Positions 7,222 to 15,407 are shown, counted from the stretch's first letter. The stretch: 44,892 bases of DNA from an uncultured Ectothiorhodospiraceae bacterium (GCA_947259415.1 CAMYMI010000023.1:1-44892), one strand, 5' to 3'. Numbers and translations: made by a program. Notes: generated by a model not told the origin, from the letters alone.

Positions 7222-8787
7222 TTGAACGACTTAGACAGGACATTTCTTATCGATGAGGCGCTGAAGGCAAAGCTCCTCAAGTGCCCGGATCTGCCCAGCC
7301 CCCCGGGTGTGGCAATCCGGATCCTCGAGATTTGCAATGACCCGCACGCGGACCTTGCCAGGATCGCCGAGGTTGTCAGTCTCGATCCTGCGCTTACCAC
7401 CAGGATTTTGCGGATAGCAAACTCGACCTGCTATGCAGGCCAGCGCAAGGTCGAAAACCTGCGACAGGCCATTGTGATGTTTGGTCTCAATGGCACACTC
7501 ACACTCGCACTGAGTTTCTCTCTCGTCCAGGCGCACGGTAAAAGAGACACTACCGGGATTAGTTATAACGCTTTCTGGCGCAGATCGCTGGCTGCGGCCA
7601 GTGCCTGCCGGCAACTCGGCAAACGCGTTGGCCTCAGCAACACGGAGGATCTCTTTCTGGCGGGACTGCTCCAGGACATCGGCATGCTTGCGCTCGAACA
7701 GGCCATGCCGGAGATCTACATCGGGCATGGTAATTTGCAGTCCGATCATCGGGCACTACACGCATTCGAGCAAACAACGCTGGAGGCTGACCACGCGACA
7801 GTTGGGGCCTGGCTACTGGCACGCTGGAACCTGCCGGAACGCTGGGTGACAGCGGTGGCTACGAGTCACAATCCCGAGTCAGCGCTTGACACGGAACATC
7901 AGACCCTGGCGCATTGTGTAGCGGTATCGAGTGACCTTGCCGATTTCTGGTGGAGTGATAATCCCGAGGCCGTACTGGCCCGGGCAGCCGATCAGGCCGA
8001 AAAGTGGCTCCATATCGAACGCGAGACCTTGGCCGACGTCATCGAGGCAGTGACGGAAGAAGTTGAACAGACCGCCAGCATGTTCGAAATAGATCTGGGC
8101 GATACCTCACTCATGCTGTCACTGATGGCACAGGCAAGGGAGCTTCTGATTGTACGCAGCCTGCATTCGCAACTGCAGGCAGAAAGCTTGTCTCGAACCA
8201 CGCAGTCACTGGAGTCACGTACGCGGGATCTCGAGGAACAGACTCGACGTGACGGGTTAACGGGGATCTATAATCGCACTCACTTCGATGCAGTGCTGGA
8301 TGAGGAGCTACACGCTGCCGTCACCCAGGGGTGGCCATTGGCACTTGCGCTGATCGATCTCGACCAATTCAAACAAGTCAACGATACCTACGGACATCTG
8401 GCAGGCGATGAAGTCTTGCGACAGGCCGCACAGTTATTGGCCAGGTGTTCGCGTAATTCAGACACTGCGGCCCGCTTCGGGGGCGAAGAGTTTGTACTCA
8501 TCATGCCAGGCACGGATCTGCAAGGTGCGCAGGTCGTATGTGACAGGCTCCTGACGGCCTTTCGCGAGACGCACCACAGCATCAGCGACGAGAAGTCCAC
8601 TGTGGTCACCATTTCAATCGGATTGGTCGTCCAGGGCGAGGCGACCAGTTTTACTGACACCGAGGCACTCATTCAGGCAGCCGATGACGCACTCTATGCA
8701 GCCAAGTCCGGCGGACGGGATCGCATCATTGTCTATGACAAACAACAAAAACCGCAAAAACCGGGGTCAGATCCCAGTTTCCTCTAA
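7222..8787 (+). CDS. HDOD-GGDEF protein (diguanylate cyclase)
   Basis: Soluble protein of 521 residues. An N-terminal HDOD domain (about 15-275) has the P-S-P-P-G-V-A-I-R-I-L-E-I-C entry and D-P-A-L-T-T-R-I-L-R-I-A-N-S. A short linker leads to a C-terminal GGDEF domain (about 345-510) with signature G-G-E-E-F at 420-424, so it should make cyclic di-GMP. An RxxD product-inhibition site (R411-D414) lies five residues before the signature. The only start available after the upstream in-frame stop is TTG at 7222, with no clear ribosome site, so expression may be low or the true start lost. The last nine codons and the stop come from palindrome A3, giving a tail P-G-S-D-P-S-F-L that is not part of the family. 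Confidence 0.9.
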   Translation: MNDLDRTFLIDEALKAKLLKCPDLPSPPGVAIRILEICNDPHADLARIAEVVSLDPALTTRILRIANSTCYAGQRKVENLRQAIVMFGLNGTLTLALSFSLVQAHGKRDTTGISYNAFWRRSLAAASACRQLGKRVGLSNTEDLFLAGLLQDIGMLALEQAMPEIYIGHGNLQSDHRALHAFEQTTLEADHATVGAWLLARWNLPERWVTAVATSHNPESALDTEHQTLAHCVAVSSDLADFWWSDNPEAVLARAADQAEKWLHIERETLADVIEAVTEEVEQTASMFEIDLGDTSLMLSLMAQARELLIVRSLHSQLQAESLSRTTQSLESRTRDLEEQTRRDGLTGIYNRTHFDAVLDEELHAAVTQGWPLALALIDLDQFKQVNDTYGHLAGDEVLRQAAQLLARCSRNSDTAARFGGEEFVLIMPGTDLQGAQVVCDRLLTAFRETHHSISDEKSTVVTISIGLVVQGEATSFTDTEALIQAADDALYAAKSGGRDRIIVYDKQQKPQKPGSDPSFL

Positions 8788-8823
8788 TATTAGGAAAAAC
8801 TGGGATCTGACCCGGGTTATTTA
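8758..8823. repeat. Palindrome A3 between convergent genes
   Basis: Full A-family palindrome. Its left arm encodes the last residues and stop of the HDOD-GGDEF gene. Its right end abuts the stop codon of the convergent S9 peptidase gene. Confidence 0.92.
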
Positions 8824-10770
8824 GAACAGCCAGCTGCCCAGTTGGTAGTAATCAAACCCCGAGCTGCGCCCGCCCAGGCACGCGGCGAGAAAATCCTCAG
8901 TCGCCCGGTACAGCTTGAGCCGGTTTTTCCAATGGCGGATGCGGTGACCTTCGCCCTTGATCACCCTGTAGTCGACCTCTTTTCCAGCGGCGCTCAGCGC
9001 TTCCACCATGCGGTCAGACTGATCCTGCTTGACCCGCACGTCATTGGCGCCCTGGATGATCAACACAGGACGCACCACCCGGTCTGCATAATATAGCGGT
9101 GATTGGGCGCGCATGCGGGCGCGATCTTCGGCGTTGTCCGGATCGCCCACATACTTGCGCCAGCGGTGCATGAAGGGTTGCCAATAGGCGGGAAAGTTTT
9201 TATCCAGGGTCTCCAGATCAGCCGGGCCAACGATGTCGATACCGCAGGCAAAGGTCTCGGGGGTCATGGTCAGTCCCACCAGGGTGGCATAGCCGCCATA
9301 GCTCCGGCCCATAATGGCGATACGTTTCCGATCGGCAATGCCCCGGTCAACCGCCCAGTTCACGCCATCGATGAGATCATCGTGCATTTTGCCGGCGAAC
9401 TCGCCGATGGCCGCCTCCATGAACCCGCGACCGTAGCCACTCGAGCCCCGGTAGTTGACCTGCAGCACCGCATAACCGCGGTTGGCGAGAAACTGGGCCT
9501 CCCGGTTGTATTGCCAGATGTAACGATAAAAGGGCCCGCCATGCACCAGCATGACCATGGGCAGCGGCCGATTGGTCGTGACCGGCAGCGTCAGATAACC
9601 GTGCAGAGTCAGTCCGTCACGGGCCTTGAACCGGATGGGCTGCATGGTTGCCAGCGCATCGGCAAAGGCATGGCTGGCGCTCTTGCCAAGCAGGCTGGTT
9701 TGGCCATTGCGCCGGTCATGTAGATAAAAGGCCACCTCACGGTCATCGTTCACATCCAGAGTGGCCAATTGCTGCGCGTCATCCACGCTGGAGACATAGA
9801 TACCAGCGGGTCCATCCTTGCGAAATGCGTCCAGGGCATCGCGCAGAGAGGGATCCAGCGCCTCCACTTGCGGATAGTCGGGATGGGTATAGGCCAGCGC
9901 CGGCTCCAGGCTGCGCCGGTTAATCTGGGCAGAGCTCACATCCACATCGGGATGCGCATAGACCACTGTCTCTTCCGCCGTGGCGATGTCCAGCCGGACC
10001 AGTGCGACCTTGTCACGACCGCGGTTAGAAAGCATATGGATGGCGTCACCGTCCCGGTTGAACTTCAATACCCGGACATCGTCGTCCTGACTCCAGCGGG
10101 TGAGGATTGTCCAGCGACTGGCGTCCCCATCCGGCAGTTCGAGATAACGATGAGCGTCGTCCTGCCGCACCCGTGCCCGCAGCCGGCCCTGGCGATCGGT
10201 TACCAGGTGGGTGGCCTGTTCGGTATTCTCATACAACAGGCTCATCTCGCCGCTGTCGAGATTCAGCCGGTACAGGTCGAACACTGCCTTGTCGCGACCA
10301 TTGTGGATGACGAGAATGTGCGCGGGGTCGTCTTCGATGAGCTGCTTGATGCTCACGCGGGTGTTGTCCAGCGGGGTGATGTCCACCGGGGCCTGACCGG
10401 GCTTGTTGATTGCCACCCGAAACAGATGGAAGTTCTCATTACCGCCCGCGTCCTTGATGAACAGCAGGTGTCGACTGTCCTGGGCCCACACAAACGGATA
10501 ACCCTGCGCATCAAAACCCAGGCTGCGCGTATCGTCCTTGGCCAGGCTGCGGACGAAGATCTCCTCCCGGGTACCCGCCACCGCCTTCCAGGCCAGCTGC
10601 TTGCCATCCGGGGAGATCCGGTAGTGGCCGTTGGAGGCGATATTGGCGACGAAGTCCCGCACCGGTAGCAGTGCTGGCAGGGCGCCGTCCTTCAGACTCT
10701 CGTGGGTCGGCTGCACCGCGCATGCGGCGATGAACAGCGACAGCAACAGAACGGTTATCTTCCCTGACAT
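8821..10770 (-). CDS. S9-family prolyl oligopeptidase-like lipoprotein
   Basis: Serine peptidase of 649 residues. The N-terminus is a lipoprotein signal with lipobox F-I-A-A-C (Cys 17), so it is probably anchored on the periplasmic side. A WD/beta-propeller-like region (about 40-360) with repeated S-P-D-G-K and D-R-Q-G-R turns precedes an alpha/beta hydrolase domain. The triad is S490 in G-R-S-Y-G-G, D577 in G-A-N-D-V-R-V and H609 in G-E-G-H-R-I, with the order and spacing of S9C acylaminoacyl/dipeptidyl peptidases. It should cleave short peptides, in nutrition or turnover. The start is well supported by AGGGGGG seven bases upstream. GC is high and convergent with the HDOD gene; only palindrome A3 separates them. 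Confidence 0.93.
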   Translation of the reverse strand: MSGKITVLLLSLFIAACAVQPTHESLKDGALPALLPVRDFVANIASNGHYRISPDGKQLAWKAVAGTREEIFVRSLAKDDTRSLGFDAQGYPFVWAQDSRHLLFIKDAGGNENFHLFRVAINKPGQAPVDITPLDNTRVSIKQLIEDDPAHILVIHNGRDKAVFDLYRLNLDSGEMSLLYENTEQATHLVTDRQGRLRARVRQDDAHRYLELPDGDASRWTILTRWSQDDDVRVLKFNRDGDAIHMLSNRGRDKVALVRLDIATAEETVVYAHPDVDVSSAQINRRSLEPALAYTHPDYPQVEALDPSLRDALDAFRKDGPAGIYVSSVDDAQQLATLDVNDDREVAFYLHDRRNGQTSLLGKSASHAFADALATMQPIRFKARDGLTLHGYLTLPVTTNRPLPMVMLVHGGPFYRYIWQYNREAQFLANRGYAVLQVNYRGSSGYGRGFMEAAIGEFAGKMHDDLIDGVNWAVDRGIADRKRIAIMGRSYGGYATLVGLTMTPETFACGIDIVGPADLETLDKNFPAYWQPFMHRWRKYVGDPDNAEDRARMRAQSPLYYADRVVRPVLIIQGANDVRVKQDQSDRMVEALSAAGKEVDYRVIKGEGHRIRHWKNRLKLYRATEDFLAACLGGRSSGFDYYQLGSWLF

Positions 10771-10796
10771 GTGGATCCCCCCTAATTTACCAGCAA

Positions 10797-10832
10797 AAAC
10801 CGGGGTCAGATCCCAGTTTTTTCTAATATTAG
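10797..10832. repeat. Palindrome A4, left half only
   Basis: Left arm AACCGGGGTCAGATCCCAGT plus the TCTAATATTAG centre. The right arm is missing, and a D-family palindrome begins 14 bases later. It lies upstream of the S9 peptidase gene. Confidence 0.8.
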
Positions 10833-10845
10833 TGATGTACGAATA

Positions 10846-10897
10846 GGGTCAGAAAGCAATTTTCGCTAATATTGGAAACAATTGCTCTCTGACCCGG
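10846..10897. repeat. Palindrome D1 (GGGTCAGAAAGCAATT family)
   Basis: Arms GGGTCAGAAAGCAATTTT and AACAATTGCTCTCTGACCC around a GCTAATATTGG centre. It shares the outer GGGTCAGA and the TAATATT centre with family A but has a different middle section. Confidence 0.85.
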
Positions 10898-10931
10898 ATT
10901 ATCATTCACAAAAATCATCATGGAGGAACTT

Positions 10932-11465
10932 ATGGAAGCGCACATTTCACCTGAAAACATGATTACCTTTCTGCTCACAACACCGATGTTCGAGGACCTC
11001 GAACCACTGGAGATCAAGGATATCATCCATATCATCGAGATACAGAAATTTGCACCCGGGGAAATCATATTCCGTGAAGGCGAATCCGGTGAGGCCTGGT
11101 ACGCCCTGTACAGCGGGGAAGTAGAGGTCCAGAAACAATCCGACAGCGGTCAACAAACAATCAGGATTCTTGAGCCTGGATCCTGCTTCGGTGAAATTGC
11201 TGTGCTGGACAAGCTGCCACGTTCCGCGACCATTAGCGCCAAAGAGAATACGGTGGCCTTACGCATCCCGCAGGATAAATTCAATGATCTTATCGAAAAG
11301 GATCACCTGATTGCATTCAAGCTTATCCACAATATGGCGATCATGCTCGCAAGCCGGCAGCGTGCCAATACGGAAACCCTGACAAAATTGCTGCTGGCGA
11401 ATGAACTCTCGGATATCCATGCCGGGATAAGGGAGATTGTCGGCGATTCTTCTGTCAGGGAGTAA
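10932..11465 (+). CDS. Cyclic nucleotide-binding domain protein
   Basis: Protein of 177 residues with one cyclic nucleotide-binding (CAP_ED) domain at about 15-135. It shows the F-A-P-G-E-I-I-F-R-E-G-E-S-G entry, the phosphate-binding cassette-like G-S-C-F-G-E-I-A-V-L-D-K-L-P-R-S-A-T, and a following helix. The cassette keeps the F-G-E and P-R-S-A-T elements seen in real cAMP/cGMP binders. No helix-turn-helix follows; the C-terminal 40 residues are a predicted helix (A-S-R-Q-R-A-N-T-E-T-L-T-K-L-L-L). It is therefore more likely a stand-alone sensor or regulatory subunit than a CRP-type transcription factor. ATG at 10932 is preferred over 10920 because GGAGG lies five bases before it. Confidence 0.85.
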   Translation: MEAHISPENMITFLLTTPMFEDLEPLEIKDIIHIIEIQKFAPGEIIFREGESGEAWYALYSGEVEVQKQSDSGQQTIRILEPGSCFGEIAVLDKLPRSATISAKENTVALRIPQDKFNDLIEKDHLIAFKLIHNMAIMLASRQRANTETLTKLLLANELSDIHAGIREIVGDSSVRE

Positions 11466-11508
11466 CCTGTAAAGGCGGGACCTGCGCAAGACACTGTTTG
11501 GAATAATG

Positions 11509-11568
11509 AGGACAGATCCTGGTTAATCCTGATATTGGAGGAAACCGGGATCTGACCCCGGTTATTTG
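11509..11568. repeat. Palindrome A5 (degraded left arm)
   Basis: The right arm AAACCGGGATCTGACCCCGG is intact. The left arm reads GGACAGATCCTGGTTAATCC and the centre is altered. Confidence 0.8.
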
Positions 11569-11588
11569 CATTATCCGCATTATTGAAT

Positions 11589-11617
11589 AAATAAGGCCCC
11601 TAAGTGGGGCCTTATTT
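11589..11617. terminator. Bidirectional terminator
   Basis: Perfect 12-bp stem AAATAAGGCCCC/GGGGCCTTATTT with a five-base loop. It carries a T-rich 3' side on both strands and lies between two convergent genes. Confidence 0.9.
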
Positions 11618-11644
11618 ACCATCCATGCGCAATTCTTCAGCTAT

Positions 11645-12085
11645 CTACATAGGAAGGTTGCATTCCCCGGTTGCCTTGACAAAGTCACGTGAAGTGATGC
11701 CATCAGGGCCGGTGTCAAAACCTTTTACCTTGCCTACGAACTTAATAACCGCGTCAACGGGATAAACAGGCAACCCAAATTCACCACTCGCTGAACAGCT
11801 GCCATCAACGCACATCCAGTTGTCATCAAGGTCGAGTTCTGCAGTGCTCTTCATTTCCACATCATCTACCAGCCACTCCGCCTCAAACTCGACATCGACG
11901 CCATAGCTGGGAGCTGCAACGTCATCCCAGGATACAGTACAGGTGTTTGAAACTGTGACCCAATCGCATGCACAAGCAACGTCAGCAATAACATATGGTG
12001 ATATAGGATGAGGTTTCTTGGCATTCACTACAAAGGATGTGCAGGCCAGGGAAACTGCAATTGAAATGAGCGTAATCTTTTTCAT
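11645..12085 (-). CDS. Secreted cysteine-rich protein, FnIII-like
   Basis: I do not recognise this gene by name. It encodes 146 residues with a clear signal peptide (M-K-K-I-T-L-I-S-I-A..., cleavage after V-N-A) and a mature chain containing six cysteines, including a C-A-C pair near the start, which suggests disulfide bonding in the periplasm or outside. The segment T-V-S-W-D-D-V...Y-G-V-D-V-E-F-E-A-E-W resembles the B-C strands of a fibronectin type III or similar beta-sandwich domain. The mature protein is acidic (many D and E). AGGAGA eight bases before the ATG supports the start. It converges on the cyclic-nucleotide-binding gene and shares its bidirectional terminator. No functional call is possible. 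Confidence 0.72.
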   Translation of the reverse strand: MKKITLISIAVSLACTSFVVNAKKPHPISPYVIADVACACDWVTVSNTCTVSWDDVAAPSYGVDVEFEAEWLVDDVEMKSTAELDLDDNWMCVDGSCSASGEFGLPVYPVDAVIKFVGKVKGFDTGPDGITSRDFVKATGECNLPM

Positions 12086-12424
12086 CGATGTATCTCCTGA
12101 TTCATTGTCTATTGAACAGCAGTAGCTCCAATAATCTGTATGACTTCAGACCACGTTGCTGATAGACAATCTAGGAGAGTGTGACGATGGCGGGTGTGAC
12201 CACGCTCACGATAAATTAAGCGCGATATTTAAGAGATTGCTGTATGTGATGCGAGTCATATAACAGTCTGTGAATATCCAAGGATGACAGTCTGATATAC
12301 ATAACCTGCCTGTGATTTATGTAATCAGCCTGAATGACATATCCGGATCAGATTCCCTCGTTGTCGAAGGGTATTTCTTGCATGAATAATTTACGGCGAT
12401 ACATACAGTCACCGTTATGTAAAA
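12086..12424. other. AT-rich intergenic region, nothing recognised
   Basis: About 340 bases upstream of the secreted cysteine-rich gene. I see no open frame with a ribosome site and no hairpin of note. The promoter for the minus-strand gene should lie in its left part. Confidence 0.5.
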
Positions 12425-12486
12425 CTGGGGTCAGATCCCAGTTTCCTCTAATATTACTGATAATCGGGGTCTAACCCCGGTTATTT
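12425..12486. repeat. Palindrome A6 (altered right arm)
   Basis: Left arm CTGGGGTCAGATCCCAGTTT and centre CTAATATTA are intact. The right arm is replaced by CGGGGTCTAACCCCGG, which is itself a small palindrome. Confidence 0.82.
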
Positions 12487-12570
12487 GCTATGCGCATTCG
12501 TTGTTACCTGCTGATCACGCTGCTGCCTTTCACGTCGATAATGGCAGGCGCACCAACAGAGACGGGCACT

Positions 12571-13773
12571 ATGCCTGACCCACGCATCCAGGAAGCCATC
12601 GCCCTGATGAACGGATTCGCGGAGCACACCGGGTTGACATCCGGGCAGCCACGGCGGCGCTACCTGTGGACCGATGCCTTCGCGGTTTGCAACTACCTGG
12701 GCCTGGCGCGCACAACTGGCAAGGAAGACTACGCCGGGCTTGCCCTGCAGCTGGTCGACCAGGTCCACCACACCCTGGGCCGGCACCGCGACGACGAACG
12801 CCGCCGGGGCTGGATCAGCGGCCTGGACGAGGCCGATGGCGAGCGCCACCCCACCCGGGGCGGTCTGCGCATCGGCAAGGCGCTGCCCGAACGCGGTCCC
12901 GACGAGCCACTGGATGAACGCCTGGAGTGGGACCGCGACGGCCAGTACTTCCACTACCTCACCAAGTGGATGCACGCCCTCGACCAGGTGAGCCGGACCA
13001 CGCAGCAACCCGGCTTCAACACCTGGGCGCGCGAGCTGGCCCGGTCCGCCTTCGACGCCTTCACCTACCGGCCCGCCCCCCACCTGGGCCCGCGCCGCAT
13101 GGCCTGGAAGATGAGCATCGACCTGACGCGCATGCTGGTGCCATCCATGGGACAGCACGATCCCCTGGACGGCTACATCACCGCGCTGCAGCTGAGCACC
13201 ACCGCGGCCGCGCTGGCCAAGCCGGCCGCCGGGCCGGACCTCGAGGGCGTAACTGGCGACTACGCGGCGATGATCAGGCAAAGCGAATGGGCCACCGCCG
13301 ACCCGCTTGGCCTGGGCGGTCTGCTGGTCGACGCCTGGCGCGTGCAGCAGCTCATCCAGCAGGGTGCACAGCCCGACGTGCCACTGCTCGACCGGCTGTT
13401 CGAGGGAGCGCTCATCGGCCTGCAGCAGTATGCCCGGGGCGACGAACTGCACCTGCCGGCCAGATACCGGCTGGCGTTTCGGGAACTCGGCCTGGCCATC
13501 GGACTGCACGCCCTGGAGCGCCTGCAGCGGGTGATTGAGCAGGGAACACCGCGAACCACGGCAAGCCCGCGGTTACGCGCCCAGGTACAGGAACTCATGC
13601 AGCACCTGCCCCTGCGCGATGCGATCGAGACCTTCTGGCGCGATCCGGCAAACCAGCGCAGCGACACCTGGACCGAACACCGGGACATCAACGAGGTCAT
13701 GCTGGCGACCAGCCTGGCACCCGACGGTTTCCTTATGCTGTTGCCGCCAACAAACAAAACCCCCATCGACTGA
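12571..13773 (+). CDS. Uncharacterised alpha-helical (toroid-like) protein
   Basis: Protein of 400 residues from ATG 12571, markedly GC-rich. I recognise a conserved hypothetical family rather than a characterised one: R-R-R-Y-L-W-T-D-A-F-A-V-C-N-Y-L-G-L, then D-Q-V-H-H-T-L-G-R-H-R, R-G-W-I-S-G-L, E-W-D-R-D-G-Q-Y-F-H-Y-L-T-K-W-M-H-A-L-D and M-S-I-D-L-T-R-x-L-V-P-S-M-G-Q-H-D-P-L-D-G. The helical, aromatic-rich pattern resembles (alpha/alpha)6-toroid 'six-hairpin' proteins, which include glycosidases and lyases; the enzymatic role is unproven. An in-frame ATG at 12490 would add a hydrophobic, signal-like segment, but it lies five bases after palindrome A6 with no ribosome site. If 12490 is used, the protein would be exported. 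Confidence 0.72.
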   Translation: MPDPRIQEAIALMNGFAEHTGLTSGQPRRRYLWTDAFAVCNYLGLARTTGKEDYAGLALQLVDQVHHTLGRHRDDERRRGWISGLDEADGERHPTRGGLRIGKALPERGPDEPLDERLEWDRDGQYFHYLTKWMHALDQVSRTTQQPGFNTWARELARSAFDAFTYRPAPHLGPRRMAWKMSIDLTRMLVPSMGQHDPLDGYITALQLSTTAAALAKPAAGPDLEGVTGDYAAMIRQSEWATADPLGLGGLLVDAWRVQQLIQQGAQPDVPLLDRLFEGALIGLQQYARGDELHLPARYRLAFRELGLAIGLHALERLQRVIEQGTPRTTASPRLRAQVQELMQHLPLRDAIETFWRDPANQRSDTWTEHRDINEVMLATSLAPDGFLMLLPPTNKTPID

Positions 13774-13842
13774 CTCCTGCATTACAGGATATTGCACCTG
13801 CAGGAGCGCCGATATCCGGCGCGATTTGCGACATGGATCATT

Positions 13843-13920
13843 GTTCCGGTAACAACTGGAAAATAATCGTTCCAGAGAACGATATCGCTGATATCAGAAA
13901 CAATTGGTCTCTGACCCCGC
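13843..13920. repeat. Palindrome D2 (degenerate)
   Basis: The right arm GAAACAATTGGTCTCTGACC matches the D1 right arm closely. The left part (CCGGTAACAACTGGAAA) has drifted, and the middle holds a separate ACGATATCGCTGATATC palindromic stretch. Confidence 0.6.
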
Positions 13921-13927
13921 CTGTTCC

Positions 13928-14296
13928 TTATCCAGCAATCATCTTGTTGTATTCACTTGCATCGAAAAAGGCTTCCAGTGCAATAATTTTTCCAGCGTCC
14001 ACCGTCGCGAGCTGGACAACGGGCACTTCCTTTATGGCTTCCATGGTTGTCCTGTAGTTCAGGATACTGCAGACGTCACTGCCGTCGATGAATGTTCTGC
14101 GTCGTTCGATCCTCTCGAGGATTGGTCCGATACGAGAAATGATGGTTATGAAGGTATCCGCATTATCGGCCCTTGAGACTGGACTGCGGTAGGTAAACTG
14201 TGTGTCTGAAAGGTAGCCTCGAGCACATTCAAAATCACGCGCCTCTATGGCATTTATGAATGCCATGACAATACTTTCAGGCGATTGATGATTCAT
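13928..14296 (-). CDS. NTF2-like / SnoaL-like protein
   Basis: Cytoplasmic protein of 122 residues. It has the cone-shaped NTF2/SnoaL-like pattern: an opening helix S-P-E-S-I-V-M-A-F-I-N-A-I-E-A-R-D-F, then E-C-A-R-G-Y-L-S-D-T-Q-F-T-Y-R-S-P and a closing strand pair ending I-I-A-L-E-A-F-F-D-A-S-E-Y. These folds bind small hydrophobic ligands or act as isomerases and dehydratases. No catalytic residue set identifies a reaction here, so the ligand is unknown. It is transcribed alone, convergent with the upstream toroid-like gene, and no good ribosome site is visible. Confidence 0.75.
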   Translation of the reverse strand: MNHQSPESIVMAFINAIEARDFECARGYLSDTQFTYRSPVSRADNADTFITIISRIGPILERIERRRTFIDGSDVCSILNYRTTMEAIKEVPVVQLATVDAGKIIALEAFFDASEYNKMIAG

Positions 14297-14420
14297 TCGC
14301 CAACCACCGGGGACACAACCCGGGCTGCATATAATTTGCGGTTGCGCATAGCAAAAATACTACCTCAAACTAATTCAGAATAGCCAGAGCGGGTAAACGG
14401 GGGTCGGATCACTGCAAAAA

Positions 14421-14482
14421 AACCGGGGTCAGATCCCGGTTTCTTCTAATATTAGAGGAAACCGTGGTCTGACCCCGGTAAT
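14421..14482. repeat. Palindrome A7, just 5' of a ribosome-binding site
   Basis: Full A palindrome (arm AACCGGGGTCAGATCCCGGT, centre CTAATATTAG). It ends about five bases before the AGGAGGG of the DJ-1/PfpI gene, so it would form the 5' leader hairpin of that transcript. Confidence 0.9.
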
Positions 14483-14498
14483 TCAGGAGGGAATCACG

Positions 14499-15080
14499 AT
14501 GAGTGCAAAGAAAATTCTGATGCTGGTGGGCGATTATGTTGAAGATTATGAAGTGATGGTGCCATTCCAGGCGCTCACCATGGTGGGGCACAGCGTTGAT
14601 GCCGTCTGCCCCGATAAAGAGGCCGGTGAGACCGTGCGCACCGCGGTACACGATTTCGAGGGTGATCAAACCTACAGTGAGAAACGTGGCCATAACTTCA
14701 CATTGAATGCAACGTTCGCCGACACCAAGGCCGAGGACTATGATGCCCTGGTCATCCCGGGTGGTCGTGCGCCGGAATATATCCGCTTGTATGAAACAGT
14801 GCTGGCCATGGTGCAGCACTTCGCCGGCGCCGACAAACCCATTGCGGTGATTTGCCATGGCGCTCAACTGTTAGCGGCGGCCGGCGTGATTGACGGTAAG
14901 AGTTGTTCGGCGTACCCCGCCGTGAGGCCGGAGGTGGTTCGAGCCGGCGGTGACTATGCGGATATTCCCGTGGACCAGGCCCACGTGGACGGAAATCTGG
15001 TGAGCGCGCCCGCCTGGCCGGCACATCCGCAGTGGCTGGCCCAGTTTTTAAAAGTGCTTGGCACGAAGATTACGCTGTAA
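14499..15080 (+). CDS. DJ-1/PfpI family protein
   Basis: Protein of 193 residues in the class I glutamine-amidotransferase-like DJ-1/PfpI family. The nucleophile elbow is A-V-I-C119-H120-G-A-Q, the conserved acid is E15 in G-D-Y-V-E-D-Y-E, and P-G-G-R (87-90) forms the oxyanion-side loop. Family members act as chaperones, deglycases or peptidases under oxidative or carbonyl stress, and the His next to the Cys is the PfpI-type arrangement. AGGAGGG nine bases upstream supports the start. A palindrome sits immediately before the ribosome site and a half palindrome follows the stop. The exact activity cannot be read from the sequence. Confidence 0.9.
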   Translation: MSAKKILMLVGDYVEDYEVMVPFQALTMVGHSVDAVCPDKEAGETVRTAVHDFEGDQTYSEKRGHNFTLNATFADTKAEDYDALVIPGGRAPEYIRLYETVLAMVQHFAGADKPIAVICHGAQLLAAAGVIDGKSCSAYPAVRPEVVRAGGDYADIPVDQAHVDGNLVSAPAWPAHPQWLAQFLKVLGTKITL

Positions 15081-15090
15081 TGCATACGGG

Positions 15091-15114
15091 AAACCGGGGT
15101 CAGATCCCGGTTAT
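15091..15114. repeat. Palindrome A8, left half only
   Basis: Only AACCGGGGTCAGATCCCGGTTAT remains, itself able to pair ACCGGG with CCCGGT. Its end supplies the TAA stop of the Trp-repeat gene on the minus strand. Confidence 0.8.
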
Positions 15115-15407
15115 TCCTGGAGGATGTTCCACCGCCTGGTGCTCGGTGGGATGGTCCACTGCCTGGTGCTCGGGGGGATGTTCCACTGTCTGGTGATCGG
15201 GGGGATGGTCCACTGCCTGGTGCCCGCAGGGATGGTCCACTGCCTGGTGATGGGCGGGATGGTCCACTGCTTGGTGCTCTTATTGATAGCGCCCTGACTC
15301 CGCTGGTGCTCATTGACGGATTCATCGGCGTACAGGATTGGTGAGAAGGCAATCAAGGCTGGCATCAAACGTGCGAATATTGCGCCCAAGAGTTGTGATT
15401 TCTTCAT
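15111..15407 (-). CDS. Exported protein of nine-residue Trp repeats
   Basis: Not a family I recognise. It encodes 98 residues: an N-terminal signal-like segment (M-K-K-S-Q-L-L-G..., with hydrophobic L-M-P-A-L-I-A-F-S-P-I-L and cleavage near Y-A-D), a short linker, then about six tandem copies of Q-W-T-I-P-P-[I/S]-T-R to the end. Variants are W-N-I and P-A-G; the last copy is R-W-N-I-L-Q-E. The periodic Trp, Pro and Arg suggest an extended, possibly surface- or lipid-binding chain; this is inference. The opposite strand is also open through the repeats but has no signal peptide or good start, so I prefer this strand. Its ribosome site (GGTGG) is weak. The stop codon comes from palindrome A8. 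Confidence 0.55.
   Translation of the reverse strand: MKKSQLLGAIFARLMPALIAFSPILYADESVNEHQRSQGAINKSTKQWTIPPITRQWTIPAGTRQWTIPPITRQWNIPPSTRQWTIPPSTRRWNILQE
15122..15283. repeat. 27-bp tandem repeat, about six units
   Basis: Six head-to-tail units of 27 bp (ATGGTCCACTGCCTGGTG plus a nine-base variable part such as CTCGGGGGG). The length is a multiple of three, so both strands stay open. Units differ mainly in the last nine bases. Confidence 0.9.

Noticed and set aside
9769-10668. 299-codon open frame on the plus strand
   Set aside because: Antisense to the S9 peptidase, which has a full catalytic triad, lipobox and ribosome site. The plus-strand product shows no family.
12481-13509. 342-codon open frame on the minus strand
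   Set aside because: Shadow of the GC-rich toroid-like gene, whose plus-strand product has clear conserved blocks.
15122-15283. CRISPR array
   Set aside because: The repeats are directly tandem with no unique spacers of normal length, are coding, and no cas gene is nearby.
15058-15297. Plus-strand frame with G-G-M-V-H-C-L-V repeats
   Set aside because: Open only because the tandem unit is 27 bp. No ribosome site or signal peptide, while the minus strand has a signal peptide outside the repeats. Not fully excluded.
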